This document shows, piece after piece, positions 1-13,100 of a stretch of 64,000 nucleotides of DNA. The stretch spans positions 45,608,080 through 45,672,079 of the forward strand of contig NC_091300.1 of the NCBI RefSeq assembly GCF_038502225.1, given 5' to 3'. The notes beneath the pieces were generated by a model. It was given only the letters and a program-made list of their open reading frames with translations. It did no database searches and was not told the DNA's origin. Positions within the stretch are counted from its first letter, which is position 1; the number at the start of each line of letters is the position of its first letter. The position numbers and the translations under genes were made by a program. Source of the DNA: Cherax quadricarinatus. Taxonomy: Eukaryota; Arthropoda; Malacostraca; Decapoda; Parastacidae.

Positions 1-622
1 CACTCCAACTGCTCTAACCCCTCCAGTGTATACCAAAACCACTAACCCCTTCTTTATAACCCCCATACAGTTGATGAATGAGACTTGTGCAACATTTGGA
101 TTGCACTAGTGTACCATTCATCATTTTACTGGTTTTCTAAACCACTTATAACCCCTAAATAGCTGCAATGAGTAGCACATCCAAACAAAAAGGTACCTCT
201 GGCTGCAGGATTGTTGACTGATACACATCACTACATCAACCTACAATTAATTACATTATCATTTTTTATGCAATTTACAGACGAATAAAAATTAGGCTAA
301 CTGTTTTGTTTTGCAGGGGTCTAATGAATGTAACCCTATTTTCCCGCATGTTCTACAGTTATGTTTACTCTTTTTTTCATACACGCCATTTTTGGCAATG
401 TAACTACCGTGTTATCCAATGGTCAACTGTATCTCTTACAAGAGCCAATTCTGGCGGAACTCTTCAGTGAATGATTTGAGACCTAATTCAAAAACGACTT
501 AAAACATGTGAAGGCTACTAGAGTAGGTTTAATACACATCCAATATTTTAGGAATGCTTATTTGCAAAAGGAATGAAAGTTAGTTACAAGACAGACAGAA
601 TGTAACATTTATTCCAACTTAC
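1..622 (-). other. MCM5 intron 6 (partial)
   Basis: This is AT-rich sequence downstream of the exon 6 donor site (GTAAGT on the minus strand at 617-622). No coding region or recognisable transposon was found in it. Confidence 0.6.
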
Positions 623-704
623 ACTTTGTTTGCCAACTTTCTTGATAGAATAAATACCAAGGACAGTCACACGATTACCAGGCACCACACGTTCACAAAG
701 TGAT
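623..704 (-). CDS. MCM5: MCM5 exon 6
   Basis: 82 bases. They complete a split Arg codon and then encode 27 residues including [17 protein letters not shown], the OB-fold strand typical of MCM N-terminal domains. Acceptor AG is at 705-706 and donor GTAAGT at 617-622. The exon ends in phase 0. Confidence 0.95.
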
Positions 705-2129
705 CTGAAAATAAAATTTACATTAAAAAAAAAATCACCATTTTCTAAGTACATTTTGTCGAAGAAAAAGATCATCTACAAATCAAATACAGTATATTAG
801 TGTAATCAAAAACTAGTGAAATACTGTACACTTACAATATTTATAACACTACAGGAGCACTGCAATAGGCCTACTGGCCCATACTAGGTAGATTATTTCA
901 TTCGTCCAAAAATACTACTTTCCTATTTTATTAACACATTGGAAGTTTCCCACCAAGGCAGTGCAGCCCGAAAAAGAAAAACTTTCATCATCACTCACTC
1001 CATCACTGTCTTGCCAGAGGCATGCCTACACCAGTTATAAAACTACAACGTAATTACCCCTCCTTCAGAGTGCAGACACTGCACTTCATCTCCAGGAATC
1101 AAGTCTGGCCTGCCGGTTTACCTGAATCCCTTCATAAATGTTAGCTTGCTTACATTCCAACAGCACATCAAGCCCAAAAAAACATTTGTCTCCATTTGCT
1201 CCTGTCTAACACGCTCATGCAAGCTTGCTGGAAGTCCAAACCACTCGCACACGAAACATCCTTTACCCCCTCCCTCCAACCTTTCCTAGGCAGACCCTTA
1301 CCCTGCCTTCCCTCCACTACAGATCTGTATACTCTCCAAGTCATTCTATTTTGTTCCATCCTCTATACAGGTCCAAACCATCTCAATAACCCTTACTCAG
1401 CCCTCTGGATTATAGCACCGAATATCATTCAGTAACACCTGCCTAACTCTAAGGCCTCATTCAATGTTTGAATCCGCATTCATTACGAAGTCACAAGCAT
1501 CTTCTACTTTCGCAATTAATGTTGATTAGTTCATCCAATTCAAAGATAGTAGGTTGGTAGACAGCAACCGCCCAGGGAGGTACTGCCGTCCTGCCAAGTG
1601 AGTGTAAGACAAAAGCCTGTAATTGTTTTACACGATGGTAGGATTGCTGGCGTCTCTTCTTGTCTCAAACGTGCAAGATTTCAGGTACGTCTTGCTACTT
1701 CTATTTACACTTAGGCACACTACACATGCATGTACAAGCGTATATATTACATATCCCTCTGGGTTTCCTTCTATTATCTTACTAGTTCTTTTTCTTGCTT
1801 ATTTCCTATTATCTCCGAAGGGAAGTGGAACAGAATTCTTCCTCCTCCGTAAGCTGTGTATGTCGTAAGAGGCGACTAATATGCCAGGAGCAAGGAGCTA
1901 GTCACCCCTTCTCTATATATTACTTAAGTTAAAAAGAGAAACCATATTGGTAGACAGCAACCACCCAGGGAAGTACTACCGTCCTGCCAGATGACTGTGA
2001 AACAGAAACCTTTAACTGTTTTACATGATGGTAGGATTGCTGGTGTCTTTTTCTGTCTCATAAACACGCTAGATAACAGGGATATCTTGCTACTCCTACT
2101 TACACTTTGGTCACACTTCAGACATGAAC

Positions 2130-2162
<33 letters not shown>

Positions 2163-2907
2163 TGTATGTGTAAATGCAGTGTAAATGTATGTGTAAATGT
2201 ATGGTAAATGCAGCAGCGAGGAGACGGTTGGAGGCAGTGGAGATGTCCTGTCTAAGGGCAATGTGTGGTGTAAATATTATGCAGAAAATTCGGAGTGTGG
2301 AAATTAGGAGAAGGTGTGGAGTTAATAAAAGCATTAGTCAGAGGGCAGAAGAGGGGTTGTTGAGGTGGTTTGGTCATTTAGAGAGAATGGATCAAAGTAG
2401 AATGACATGGAAAGCATATAAATCTATAGTGGAAGGAAAGAGGGGTAGGGGTCGTCCTCGAAAGGGTTGGAAAGAGGGGGTAAAGGAGGTTTTGTGGGCG
2501 AGGGGCTTGGACTTCCAGCAAGCGTGCATGAGCGTGTTAGATAGGAGTGAATGGAGACGAATGATACTTGGGACCTGACGATCTGTTGGAGCGTGAGCAG
2601 GGAAATATTTAGTGAAGGGATTCAGGGAAACCGGTTATTTTCTTATAGTCGGACTTGAGTCCTGGAAATGGGAAGTACAATGCCTGCACTTTAAAGGAGG
2701 GGTTTGGGATATTGGCAGTTTGGAGGGATATGTTGTGTATCTTTATACGTATATGCTTCTAAACTGTTGTATTCTGAGCACCTCTGCAAAAGCAGTGATA
2801 ATGTGTGAGTGTGGTGAAAGTGTTGAATGATGATGAAAGTATTTTCTTTTTGGGGATTTTTTCTTTTTTGGGTCACCCTGCCTCGGTGGGAGACGACCAA
2901 CTTGTTG

Positions 2908-2939
<32 letters not shown>

Positions 2940-4142
2940 CAGTGGACCCCCGCATAACGATGGCATCACATAGCGATTATTTCGCATACCGCTTACTTTA
3001 ATTGCAAAAATTTTGCCTCACATACCGCTTAAAAACCCGCTTACCGATTTTCGTCCGAGACGCGTCCAATGTGCGGCCTGAGCCACGCTCACATGTTCCG
3101 CCGGTGGCATTGTTTACCAGCCAGCCTCCGCAGTAACATCCAAGCATACAATCGGAATATTTCGTATTATTACAGTGTTTTCGGTGCTTTTTCTGGAAAA
3201 TAAGTGACCATGGGCCCCAAGAAAGCTTCTAGTGCCAACCCTACAGCAATAAGGGTGAGAATTACAATAGAGATGAAGAAAAAGATCATTGATAAGTATG
3301 AAAGTGGAGTGCATGTCTCCGAGCTGGCCAGGTTGTATAATAAACCCCAATCAACCATCGCTACTATTGGTGGTACAGCTGCTGCTGCTGCTGCACTGTC
3401 AGCTGCTGCTGCTGCTGCTGCACTGTCAGCTGCTGCTGCTGCTGTAGCACCGTTGTTGGTGTGGCTTATTGAGAATACCAAGAAACAATTAACCCCAGAG
3501 GACTTGCCACCCAGGATAACCCAAAAAAGTCAGTGTCATCGAAGACTGTCTAACTTATTTCCATTGGGGTCCTTAATCTTGTCTCCCAGGATGCAACCCA
3601 CACCAGTCGACTAACACCCAGGTGAACAGGGAAAAATGCCTGGAACTAGTGCTCATATTGGTGAATTTAAAGCCAGCAAAGGTTGGTTTGAGAGATTTAA
3701 GAATCGTAGTGGCATACACAGTGTGATAAGGCCTGTTCTGGAAGAAAATGCCAAACAGGACCTACAGTACTCAGGAGGAAAAGGCACTCCCAGGACACAG
3801 TGTCTCATCAGTCATTGCTGCATCTTCAATAAAGGTAAGTGTCATTTATTCTTCATTTAGTAGACTAGTACATGCACAATATATACTGTGCATGTACTAA
3901 TCTACTATTGTGCATGTATCCTTCTCTTTGTGTGTGGGAAAATGTATATTTCATGTGGTAAAATTTTTTTTTTCATACTTTTGGGTGTCTTGCACGGATT
4001 AATTTTATTTCCATTATTTCTTATGGGGAAAATTCATTCACATAACGATTATTTCGCATAACAATTACCCCTCTTGCACGGATTAAAATCGTTAACCGGG
4101 GGTCCACTGTATATATATATATATATATATATTTATGTATAT

Positions 4143-4175
<33 letters not shown>

Positions 4176-7100
4176 CAACAAGTCGGCCGTCTCCCACCGA
4201 GGCAGGGTGACCCAAAAAAGAAAGAAAATCCCCAAAAAGAAAATACTTTCATCATCATTCAACACTTTCACCACACTTGCACATTATCACTGTTTTTGCA
4301 GAGGTGCTCAGAATACAACAGTCTAGAAGCATACACATATAAAGATACACAACATATCCCTCCAAACTGCCAATATCCCAAACCCCTCCTTTAAAGTGCA
4401 GGCATTGTACTTCCCATTTCCAGGACTCAAGTCCGACTATATGAAAATAACCGGTTTCCCTGAATCCCTTCACTAAATATTACCCTGCTCACACTCCAAC
4501 AGATCGTCAGGTCCCAAGTACCATTCGTCTCCATTCACTCCTATCTAACACGCTCACGCACGCTTGCTGGAAGTCCAAGCCCCTTACCCACAAAACCTCC
4601 TTTACCCCCTCTCTCCAACCCTTTCGAGGACGACCCCTACCCCGCCTTCCTTCCCCTATAGATTTATATGCTTTCCATGTCATTCTACTTTGATCCATTC
4701 TCTCTAAATGACCAAACCACCTCAACAACCCTTCTTCTGCCCTCTGACTAATACTTTTATTAACTCCACACCTTCTCCTAATTTCCACACTCCGAATTTT
4801 CTGCATAATATTTACACCACACATTGCCCTTAAACAGGACATCTCCACTGCCTCCAACCGTCTCCTCGCTGCTGCATTTACCACCCAAGCTTCACACCCA
4901 TATAAGAGTGTTGGTACTACTATACTTTCATACATTCCCTTCTTTGCCTCCATAGATAACGTTTTTTGACTCCACATATACCTCAACGCACCACTCACCT
5001 TTTTTCCCTCATCAATTCTATGATTAACCTCATCCTTCATAAATCCATCCGCCGACACGTCAACTCCCAAGTATCTGAAAACATTCACTTCTTCCATACC
5101 CCTCCTCCCCAATTTGATATCCAATTTTTCTTTATCTAAATCATTTGACACCCTCATCACCTTACTCTTTTCTATGTTCACTTTCAACTTTCTACCTTTA
5201 CACACATTCCCAAACTCATCCACTAACCTTTGCAATTTTTCTTTAGAATCTCCCATAAGCACAGTATCATCAGCAAAAAGTAACTGTGTCAATTCCCATT
5301 TTGAATTTGATTCCCCATAATTTAATCCCACCCCTCTCCCAAACACCCTAGCATTTACTTCCTTAACAACCCCATCTATAAATATATTAAACAACCATGG
5401 TGACATTACACATCCCTGTCTAAGACCTACTTTCACCGGGAAATAGTCTCCCTCTCTTCTACACACCCTAACCTGAGCCTCACTATCTTCATAAAAACTC
5501 TTTACAGCATTTAATAACTTACCACCTATTCCATATACTTGCAACATCTGCCACATTGCTCCTCTATCCACTATCATATGCCTTTTCTAAATCCATAAAT
5601 GCAATAAAAACTTCCCTACCTTTATCTAAATACTGTTCACATATATGCTTCAATGTAAACACTTGATCTACACATCCCCTACCCACTCTGAAACCTCCTT
5701 GCTCATCCGCAATCCTACATTCTGTCTTACCTCTAATTCTTTCAATTATAACCCTACCGTACACTTTTCCTGGTATACTCAGTAAGCTTATTCCTCTATA
5801 ATTTTTACAGTCTCTTTTGTCCCCTTTCCCTTTATATAAAGGGACTATACATGCTCTCTGCCAATCCCTAGGTACCTTCCCCTCTTTCATACATTTATTG
5901 AACAAAAGTACCAACCACTCCAACACTATATCCCCCCCTGCTTTTAACATTTCTGTCATGATCCCATCAGTACCAGCTGCTTTACCCCCTTTCATTTTAC
6001 GTAATGCCTCACGTACCTCCCCCACACTTACATTCTGCTCTTCTTCACTCCTAAAAGATGGTATACCTCCCTGACCAGTGCATGAAATTACTGCCTCTGT
6101 TTCTTCCTTAACATTTAAAAGTTCCTCAAAATATTCTCGCCATCTACCTAATACCTCCATCTCCCCATCTACTAACTCCCCTACTCTGTTTTTAACTGAC
6201 AAATCCATATTTTCCCTTGGCTTTCTTAACTTGTTTAACTCACTCCAAAATTTTTTCTTATTTTCATTAAAATTTCTTGACAGTGCCTCTCCCACTCTAT
6301 CATCTGCTCTCCTTTTGCACTCTCTCACCACTCTCTTTACCTTTCTTTTACTCTCCATATATTCTGCTCTTCTTATAACACTTCTGCTTTGTAAAAACCT
6401 CTCATAAGCTACCTTTTTCTCTTTTATCACACCCTTTACTTCATCATTCCACCAATCACTCCTCTTTCCTCCTGCACCCACCCTCCTATAACCACAAACT
6501 TCTGCCCCACATTCTAATACTGCATTTTTAAAACTATTCCAACCCTCTTCAACCCCCCCATTACTCATCTTTGCACTATCCCACCTTTCTGCCAATAGTC
6601 GCTTATATCTCGCCCGAACTTCCTCCTCCCTTAGTTTATACACTTTCACCTCCCTCTTACTTGTTGTTGCCACCTTCCTCTTTTCCCATCTACCTCTTAC
6701 TCTAACTGTAGCTACAACTAAATAATGATCCGATATATCAGTTGCCCCTCTATAAACATGTACATCCTGGAGCCTACCCATCAACCTTTTATCCACCAAT
6801 ACATAATCTAATAAACTACTTTCATTACGTGCTACATCATACCTTGTATATTTATTTATCCTCTTTTTCATAAAATATGTATTACTTATTACCAAATTTC
6901 TTTCTACACAGCTCAATTAAAGGCTCCCCATTTACATTTACCCCTGGCACCCCAAATTTACCTACTACTCCCTCCATAACATTTTTACCCACTTTAGCAT
7001 TGAAATCTCCAACCACCATTACTCTCACACTTGATTCAAAACTCCCCACGCATTCACTCAACATTTCCCAAAATCTCTCTCTCTCCTCTACACTTCTCTC

Positions 7101-10100
7101 TTCTCCAGGTGCATACACGCTTATTATAACCCACTTTTCACATCCAATCTTTATTTTACTCCACATAATCCTTGAATTAATACATTTATAGTCCCTCTTT
7201 TCCTGCCATAGCTTATCCTTCAACATTATTGCTACTCCTTCTTTAGCTCTAACTCTATTTGAAACCCCTGACCTAATCCCATTTATTCCTCTCCACTGAA
7301 ACTCTCCCACCCCCTTCAGCTTTGTTTCACTTAAAGCCAGGACATCCAGCTTCTTCTCATTCATAACATCCACAATCATCTCTTTCTTATCATCTGCACA
7401 ACATCCACGCACATTCAGACTTCCCACTTTGACAATTTTCTTCTTCTTATTCTTTTTAGTAATCTTTACAGGAAAAGGGGTTACTAGCCCATTGTTCCCG
7501 GCATTTTAGTTGACTTTTACAACACGCATGGCTTACGGAGGAAAGATTCTTATTCCACTTCCCCATGGATATAAAAGGAAAATTAATAAGACCAAGAACT
7601 ATTAAGATAAAATCAAAGAAAACTCAGATGAGTGTGTATGAATAAATGTGTATATGTATGTGTAGTGTGACCTAAGTGTAAGTAGAAGTAGCAAGACGTA
7701 CCTGTAATCTTGCATATTTATGAGACAGACAAAAGACATCAGCAATCCTACCATCATGTAAAACAATTACAGGCTTTCGTTTTACACTCACTTGGCAGGA
7801 CGGTAGTACCTCCCTGGGTGGTTGCTGTCTACCAACCTACTATATATATATATATATATATATTTTTATTTATTATCACACCGGCCGATTCCCACCAAGG
7901 CAGGGTGGCCCGAAAAAGAAAAACTTTCACCATCATTCACTCCATCACTGTCTTGCCAGAAGGGTGCTTTACACTACAGTTTTTAAACTGCAACATTAAC
8001 ACCCCTCCTTCAGAGTGCAGGCACTGTACTTCCCATCTCCAGGACTCAAGTCCGGCCTGCCGGTTTCCCTGAATCCCTTCATAAATGTTACTTTGCTCAC
8101 ACTCCAACAGCACGTCAAGTATTAAAAACCATTTGTCTCCATTCACTCCTATCAAACACGCTCACGCATGCCTGCTGGAAGTCCAAGCCCCTCGCACACA
8201 AAACCTCCTTTACCCCCTCCCTCCAACCCTTCCTAGGCCGACCCCTACCCCGCCTTCCTTCCACTACAGACTGATACACTCTTGAAGTCATTCTGTTTCG
8301 CTCCATTCTCTCTACATGTCCGAACCACCTCAACAACCCTTCCTCAGCCCTCTGGACAACAGTTTTGGTAATCCCACACCTCCTCCTAACTTCCAAACTA
8401 CGAATTCTCTGCATTATATTCACACCACACATTGCCCTCAGACATGACATCTCCACTGCCTCCAGCCTTCTCCTCGCTGCAACATTCATCACCCATGCTT
8501 CACACCCATATAAGAGCGTTGGTAAAACTATACTCTCATACATTCCCCTCTTTGCCTCCAAGGACAAAGTTCTTTGTCTCCACAGACTCCTAAGTGCACC
8601 ACTCACTCTTTTTCCCTCATCAATTCTATGATTCACCTCATCTTTCATAGACCCATCCGCTGACACGTCCACTCCCAAATATCTGAATACGTTCACCTCC
8701 TCCATACTCTCTCCCTCCAATCTGATATTCAATCTTTCATCACCTAATCTTTTTGTTATCCTCATAACCTTACTCTTTCCTGTATTCACCTTTAATTTTC
8801 TTCTTTTGCACACCCTACCAAATTCATCCACCAATCTCTGCAACTTCTCTTCAGAATCTCCCAAGAGCACAGTGTCATCAGCAAAGAGCAGCTGTGACAA
8901 CTCCCACTTTGTGTGTGATTCTTTATCTTTTAACTCCACGCCTCTTGCCAAGACCCTCGCATTTACTTCTCTTACAACCCCATCTATAAATATATTAAAC
9001 AACCACGGTGACATCACACATCCTTGTCTAAGGCCTACTTTTACTGGGAAAAAATTTCCTTCTTTCCTACATACTCTAACTTGAGCCTCACTATCCTCGT
9101 AAAAACTCTTCACTGCTTTCAGTAACCTACCTCCTACACCATACACTTGCAACATCTGCCACATTGCCCCCCTATCCACCCTGTCATACGCCTTTTCCAA
9201 ATCCATAAATGCCACAAAGACCTCTTTAGCCTTATCTAAATACTGTTCACTTATATGTTTCACTGTAAACACCTGGTCCACACACCCCCTACCTTTCCTA
9301 AAGCCTCCTTGTTCATCTGCTATCCTATTCTCCGTCTTACTCTTAATTCTTTCAATTATAACTCTACCATACACTTTACCAGGTACACTCAACAGACTTA
9401 TCCCCCTATAATTTTTGCACTCTCTTTTATCCCCTTTGCCTTTATACAAAGGAACTATGCATGCTCTCTGCCAATCCCTAGGTACCTTACCCTCTTCCAT
9501 ACATTTATTAAATAATTGCACCAACCACTCCAAAACTATATCCCCACCTGCTTTTAACATTTCTATCTTTATCCCATCAATCCCGGCTGCCTTACCCCCT
9601 TTCATTTTACCTACTGCCTCACGAACTTCCCCCACACTCACAACTGGCTCTTCCTCACTCATACAAGATGTTATTCCTCCTTGCCCTATACACGAAATCA
9701 CAGCTTCCCTATCTTCATCAACATTTAACAATTCCTCAAAATATTCCTTCCATCTTCCCAATACCTCTAACTCTCCATTTAATAACTCTCCTCTCCTATT
9801 TTTAACTGACAAATCCATTTGTTCTCTAGGCTTTCTTAACTTGTTAATCTCACTCCAAAACTTTTTCTTATTTTCAACGAAATTTGTTGATAACATCTCA
9901 CCCACTCTCTCATTTGCTCTCTTTTTACATTGCTTCACCACTCTCTTAACTTCTCTCTTTTTCTCCATATACTCTTCCCTCCTTGCATCACTTCTACTTT
10001 GTAAAAACTTCTCATATGCTAACTTTTTCTCCCTTACTACTCTCTTTACATCATCATTCCACCAATCGCTCCTCTTCCCTCCTGCACCCACTTTCCTGTA

Positions 10101-13100
10101 ACCACAAACTTCTGCTGAACACTCTAACACTACATTTTTAAACCTACCCCATACCTCTTCGACCCCATTGCCTATGCTCTCATTAGCCCATCTATCCTCC
10201 AATAGCTGTTTATATCTTACCCTAACTGCCTCCTCTTTTAGTTTATAAACCTTCACCTCTCTCTTCCCTGATGCTTCTATTCTCCTTGTATCCCATCTAC
10301 CTTTTACTCTCAGTGTAGCTACAACTAGAAAGTGATCTGATATATCTGTGGCCCCTCTATAAACATGTACATCCTGAAGTCTACTCAACAGTCTTTTATC
10401 TATCAATACATAATCCAACAAACTACAGTCATTTCGCCCTACATCATATCGTGTATACTTATTTATCCTCTTTTTCTTAAAATATGTATTACCTATAACT
10501 AAACCCCTTTCTATACAAAGTTCAATCAAAGGGCTCCCATTATCATTTACACCTGGCACCCCAAACTTACCTACCACACCCTCTCTAAAAGTTTCTCCTA
10601 CTTTAGCATTCAAGTCCCCTACCACAATTACTCTCTCACTTGGTTCAAAGGCTCCTATACATTCACTTAACATCTCCCAAAATCTCTCTCTCTCCTCTGC
10701 ATTCCTCTCTTCTCCAGGTGCATACACGCTTATTATGACCCACTTCTCGCATCCAACCTTTACTTTAATCCACATAATTCTTGAATTTACACATTCATAT
10801 TCTCTTTTCTCCTTCCATAACTGATCATTTAACATTACTGCTACCCCTTCCTTTGCTCTAACTCTCTCAGATACTCCAGATTTAATCCCATTTATTTCCC
10901 CCCACTGAAACTCTCCTACCCCCTTCAGCTTTGTTTCGCTTAGGGCCAGGACATCCAACTTCTTTTCATTCATAACATCAGCAATCATCTGTTTCTTGTC
11001 ATCCGCACTACATCCACGCACATTTAAGCAACCCAGTTTTATAAAGTTTTTCTTCTTCTCTTTTTTAGTAATTGTATACAGGAGAAGGGGTTACTAGCCC
11101 ATTGCTCCCGGCATTTTAGTCGCCTCATACGACACGCATGGCTTACGGAGGAAAGATTCTTTTCCACTTCCCCATGGACAATAGAAGAAATAAAAAAGAA
11201 CAAGAGCTATTTAGAAAAAGGAGAAAAACCTAGATGTATGTATATATATATATGCATGTGCGTGTCTGTGAAGTGTGACCAAAGTGTAAGTAGGAGTAGC
11301 AAGATATCCCTGTTATCTTAGCGTGTTTATGAGACAGAAAAAGAAACCAGCAATCCTACCATCATGCAAAACAGTTACAGGTTTTTGTTTCACAGTCATC
11401 TGGCAGGACGGTAGTACTTCCCTGGGTGGTTGCTGTCTACCAACCTACTACCTATATATCTATATACCTATATATCTATATATATATATATATATATATA
11501 TACATACATATATACATATATATATACATAATATATATATATATATATATATATATAGTAATACATATTTTATGAAAAAGAGGATAAATAAATATACAAG
11601 GTATGACGTAGCACGTAATGAAAGTAGTTTGTTAGATTATGTATTGGTGGACAAAAGGTTGATGGGTAGGCTCCAGGATGTACATGTTTATAGAGGGGCA
11701 ACTGATAAATCGGATCATTATTTAGTTGTAGCTACAGTTAGAGTAAGAGGTAGATGGGAAAAGAGGAAGGTGGCAACAACAAGTAAGAGGGAGGTGAAAG
11801 TGTATAAACTAAGGGAGGAGGAAGTTCGGGCGAGATATAAGCGACTATTGGCAGAAAGGTGGGCTAGTGCAAAGATGAGTAGTGGGGGGGTTGAAGAGGG
11901 TTGGAATAGTTTTAAAAATGCAGTATTAGAATGTGGGGCAGAAGTTTGTGGTTATAGGAGGGTGGGGGCAGGAGGAAAGAGGAGTGATTGGTGGAATGAT
12001 GAAGTAAAGGGTGTGATAAAAGAAAAAAAGGAAGCTTACGAGAGGTTTTTACAAAGCAGAAGTGTTATAAGAAGAGCAGAGTATATGGAGAGTAAAAGAA
12101 AGGTGAAGAGAGTGGTGAGAGAGTGCAAAAGGAGAGCAGATGAAAGAGTGGGAGAGGCACTGTCAAGAAATTTTAATGAAAATAAGAAAAAATTTTGGAG
12201 TGAGTTAAACAAGTTAAGAAAGCCTAGGGAAAGTATGGATTTGTCAGTTAAAAACAGAGTAGGGGAGTTAGTAGATGGGGAGAGGGAGGTATTAGGTAGA
12301 TGGCGAGAATATTTTGAGGAACTTTTAAATGTTGAGGAAGAAAGGGAGGCGGTAATTTCATGCACTGGCCAGGGAGGTATACCATCTTTTAGGAGTGAAG
12401 AAGAGCAGAATGTAAGTGTGGTGGAGGTACGTGAGGCATTACGTAGAATGAAAGGGGGTAAAGCAGCTGGAACTGATGGGATCATGACAAATGTTAAAAG
12501 CAGGGGGGGATATAGTGTTGGAGTGGTTGGTACTTTTGTTTAATAAATGTATGAAAGAGGAGAAGGTACCTAGGGATTGGCGGAGAGCATGTATAGTCCC
12601 TTTATATAAAGGGAAAGGGGACAAAAGAGATTGTAAAAATTATAGAGGAATAAGTTTACAGAGTAAACCAGGAAAAGTATACGGTAGGGTTATAATTGAA
12701 AGAATTAGAGGTAAGACAGAATGTAGAATTGCGGATGAGCAAGGAGGCTTCAGAGTGGGTAGGGGATGTGTAGATCAAGTGTTTACATTGAAGCATATAT
12801 GTGAACAGTATTTACATAAAGGTAGGGAAGTTTTTATTGCATTTATGGATTTAGAAAAGGCATATGATAGAGTGGATAGAGGAGCAATGTGGCAGATGTT
12901 GCAAGTACAGTGGACCCCCGGTTAACGAAATTTTTTCACTCCAGAAGTATGTTCAGGTGCCAGTACTGACCGAATTTGTTCCCATAAGAAATATTGTGAA
13001 GTAGATTAGTCCATTTCAGACCCCCAAACATACACGAACAAACGCACTTACATAAATACACTTACATAATTGGTCGCATTCAGAGGTAATCGTTATGCGG

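Noticed and set aside
846..895. Short repeat fragment GGCCTACTGGCCCATACTAGG
   Set aside because: It looks repetitive but occurs once in the window, so it cannot be assigned to an element.
9415..10101. Ser/Leu-rich frame antisense to RTE-A
   Set aside because: A shadow frame; the same antisense frame appears in every RTE copy because of codon bias in the true frame.
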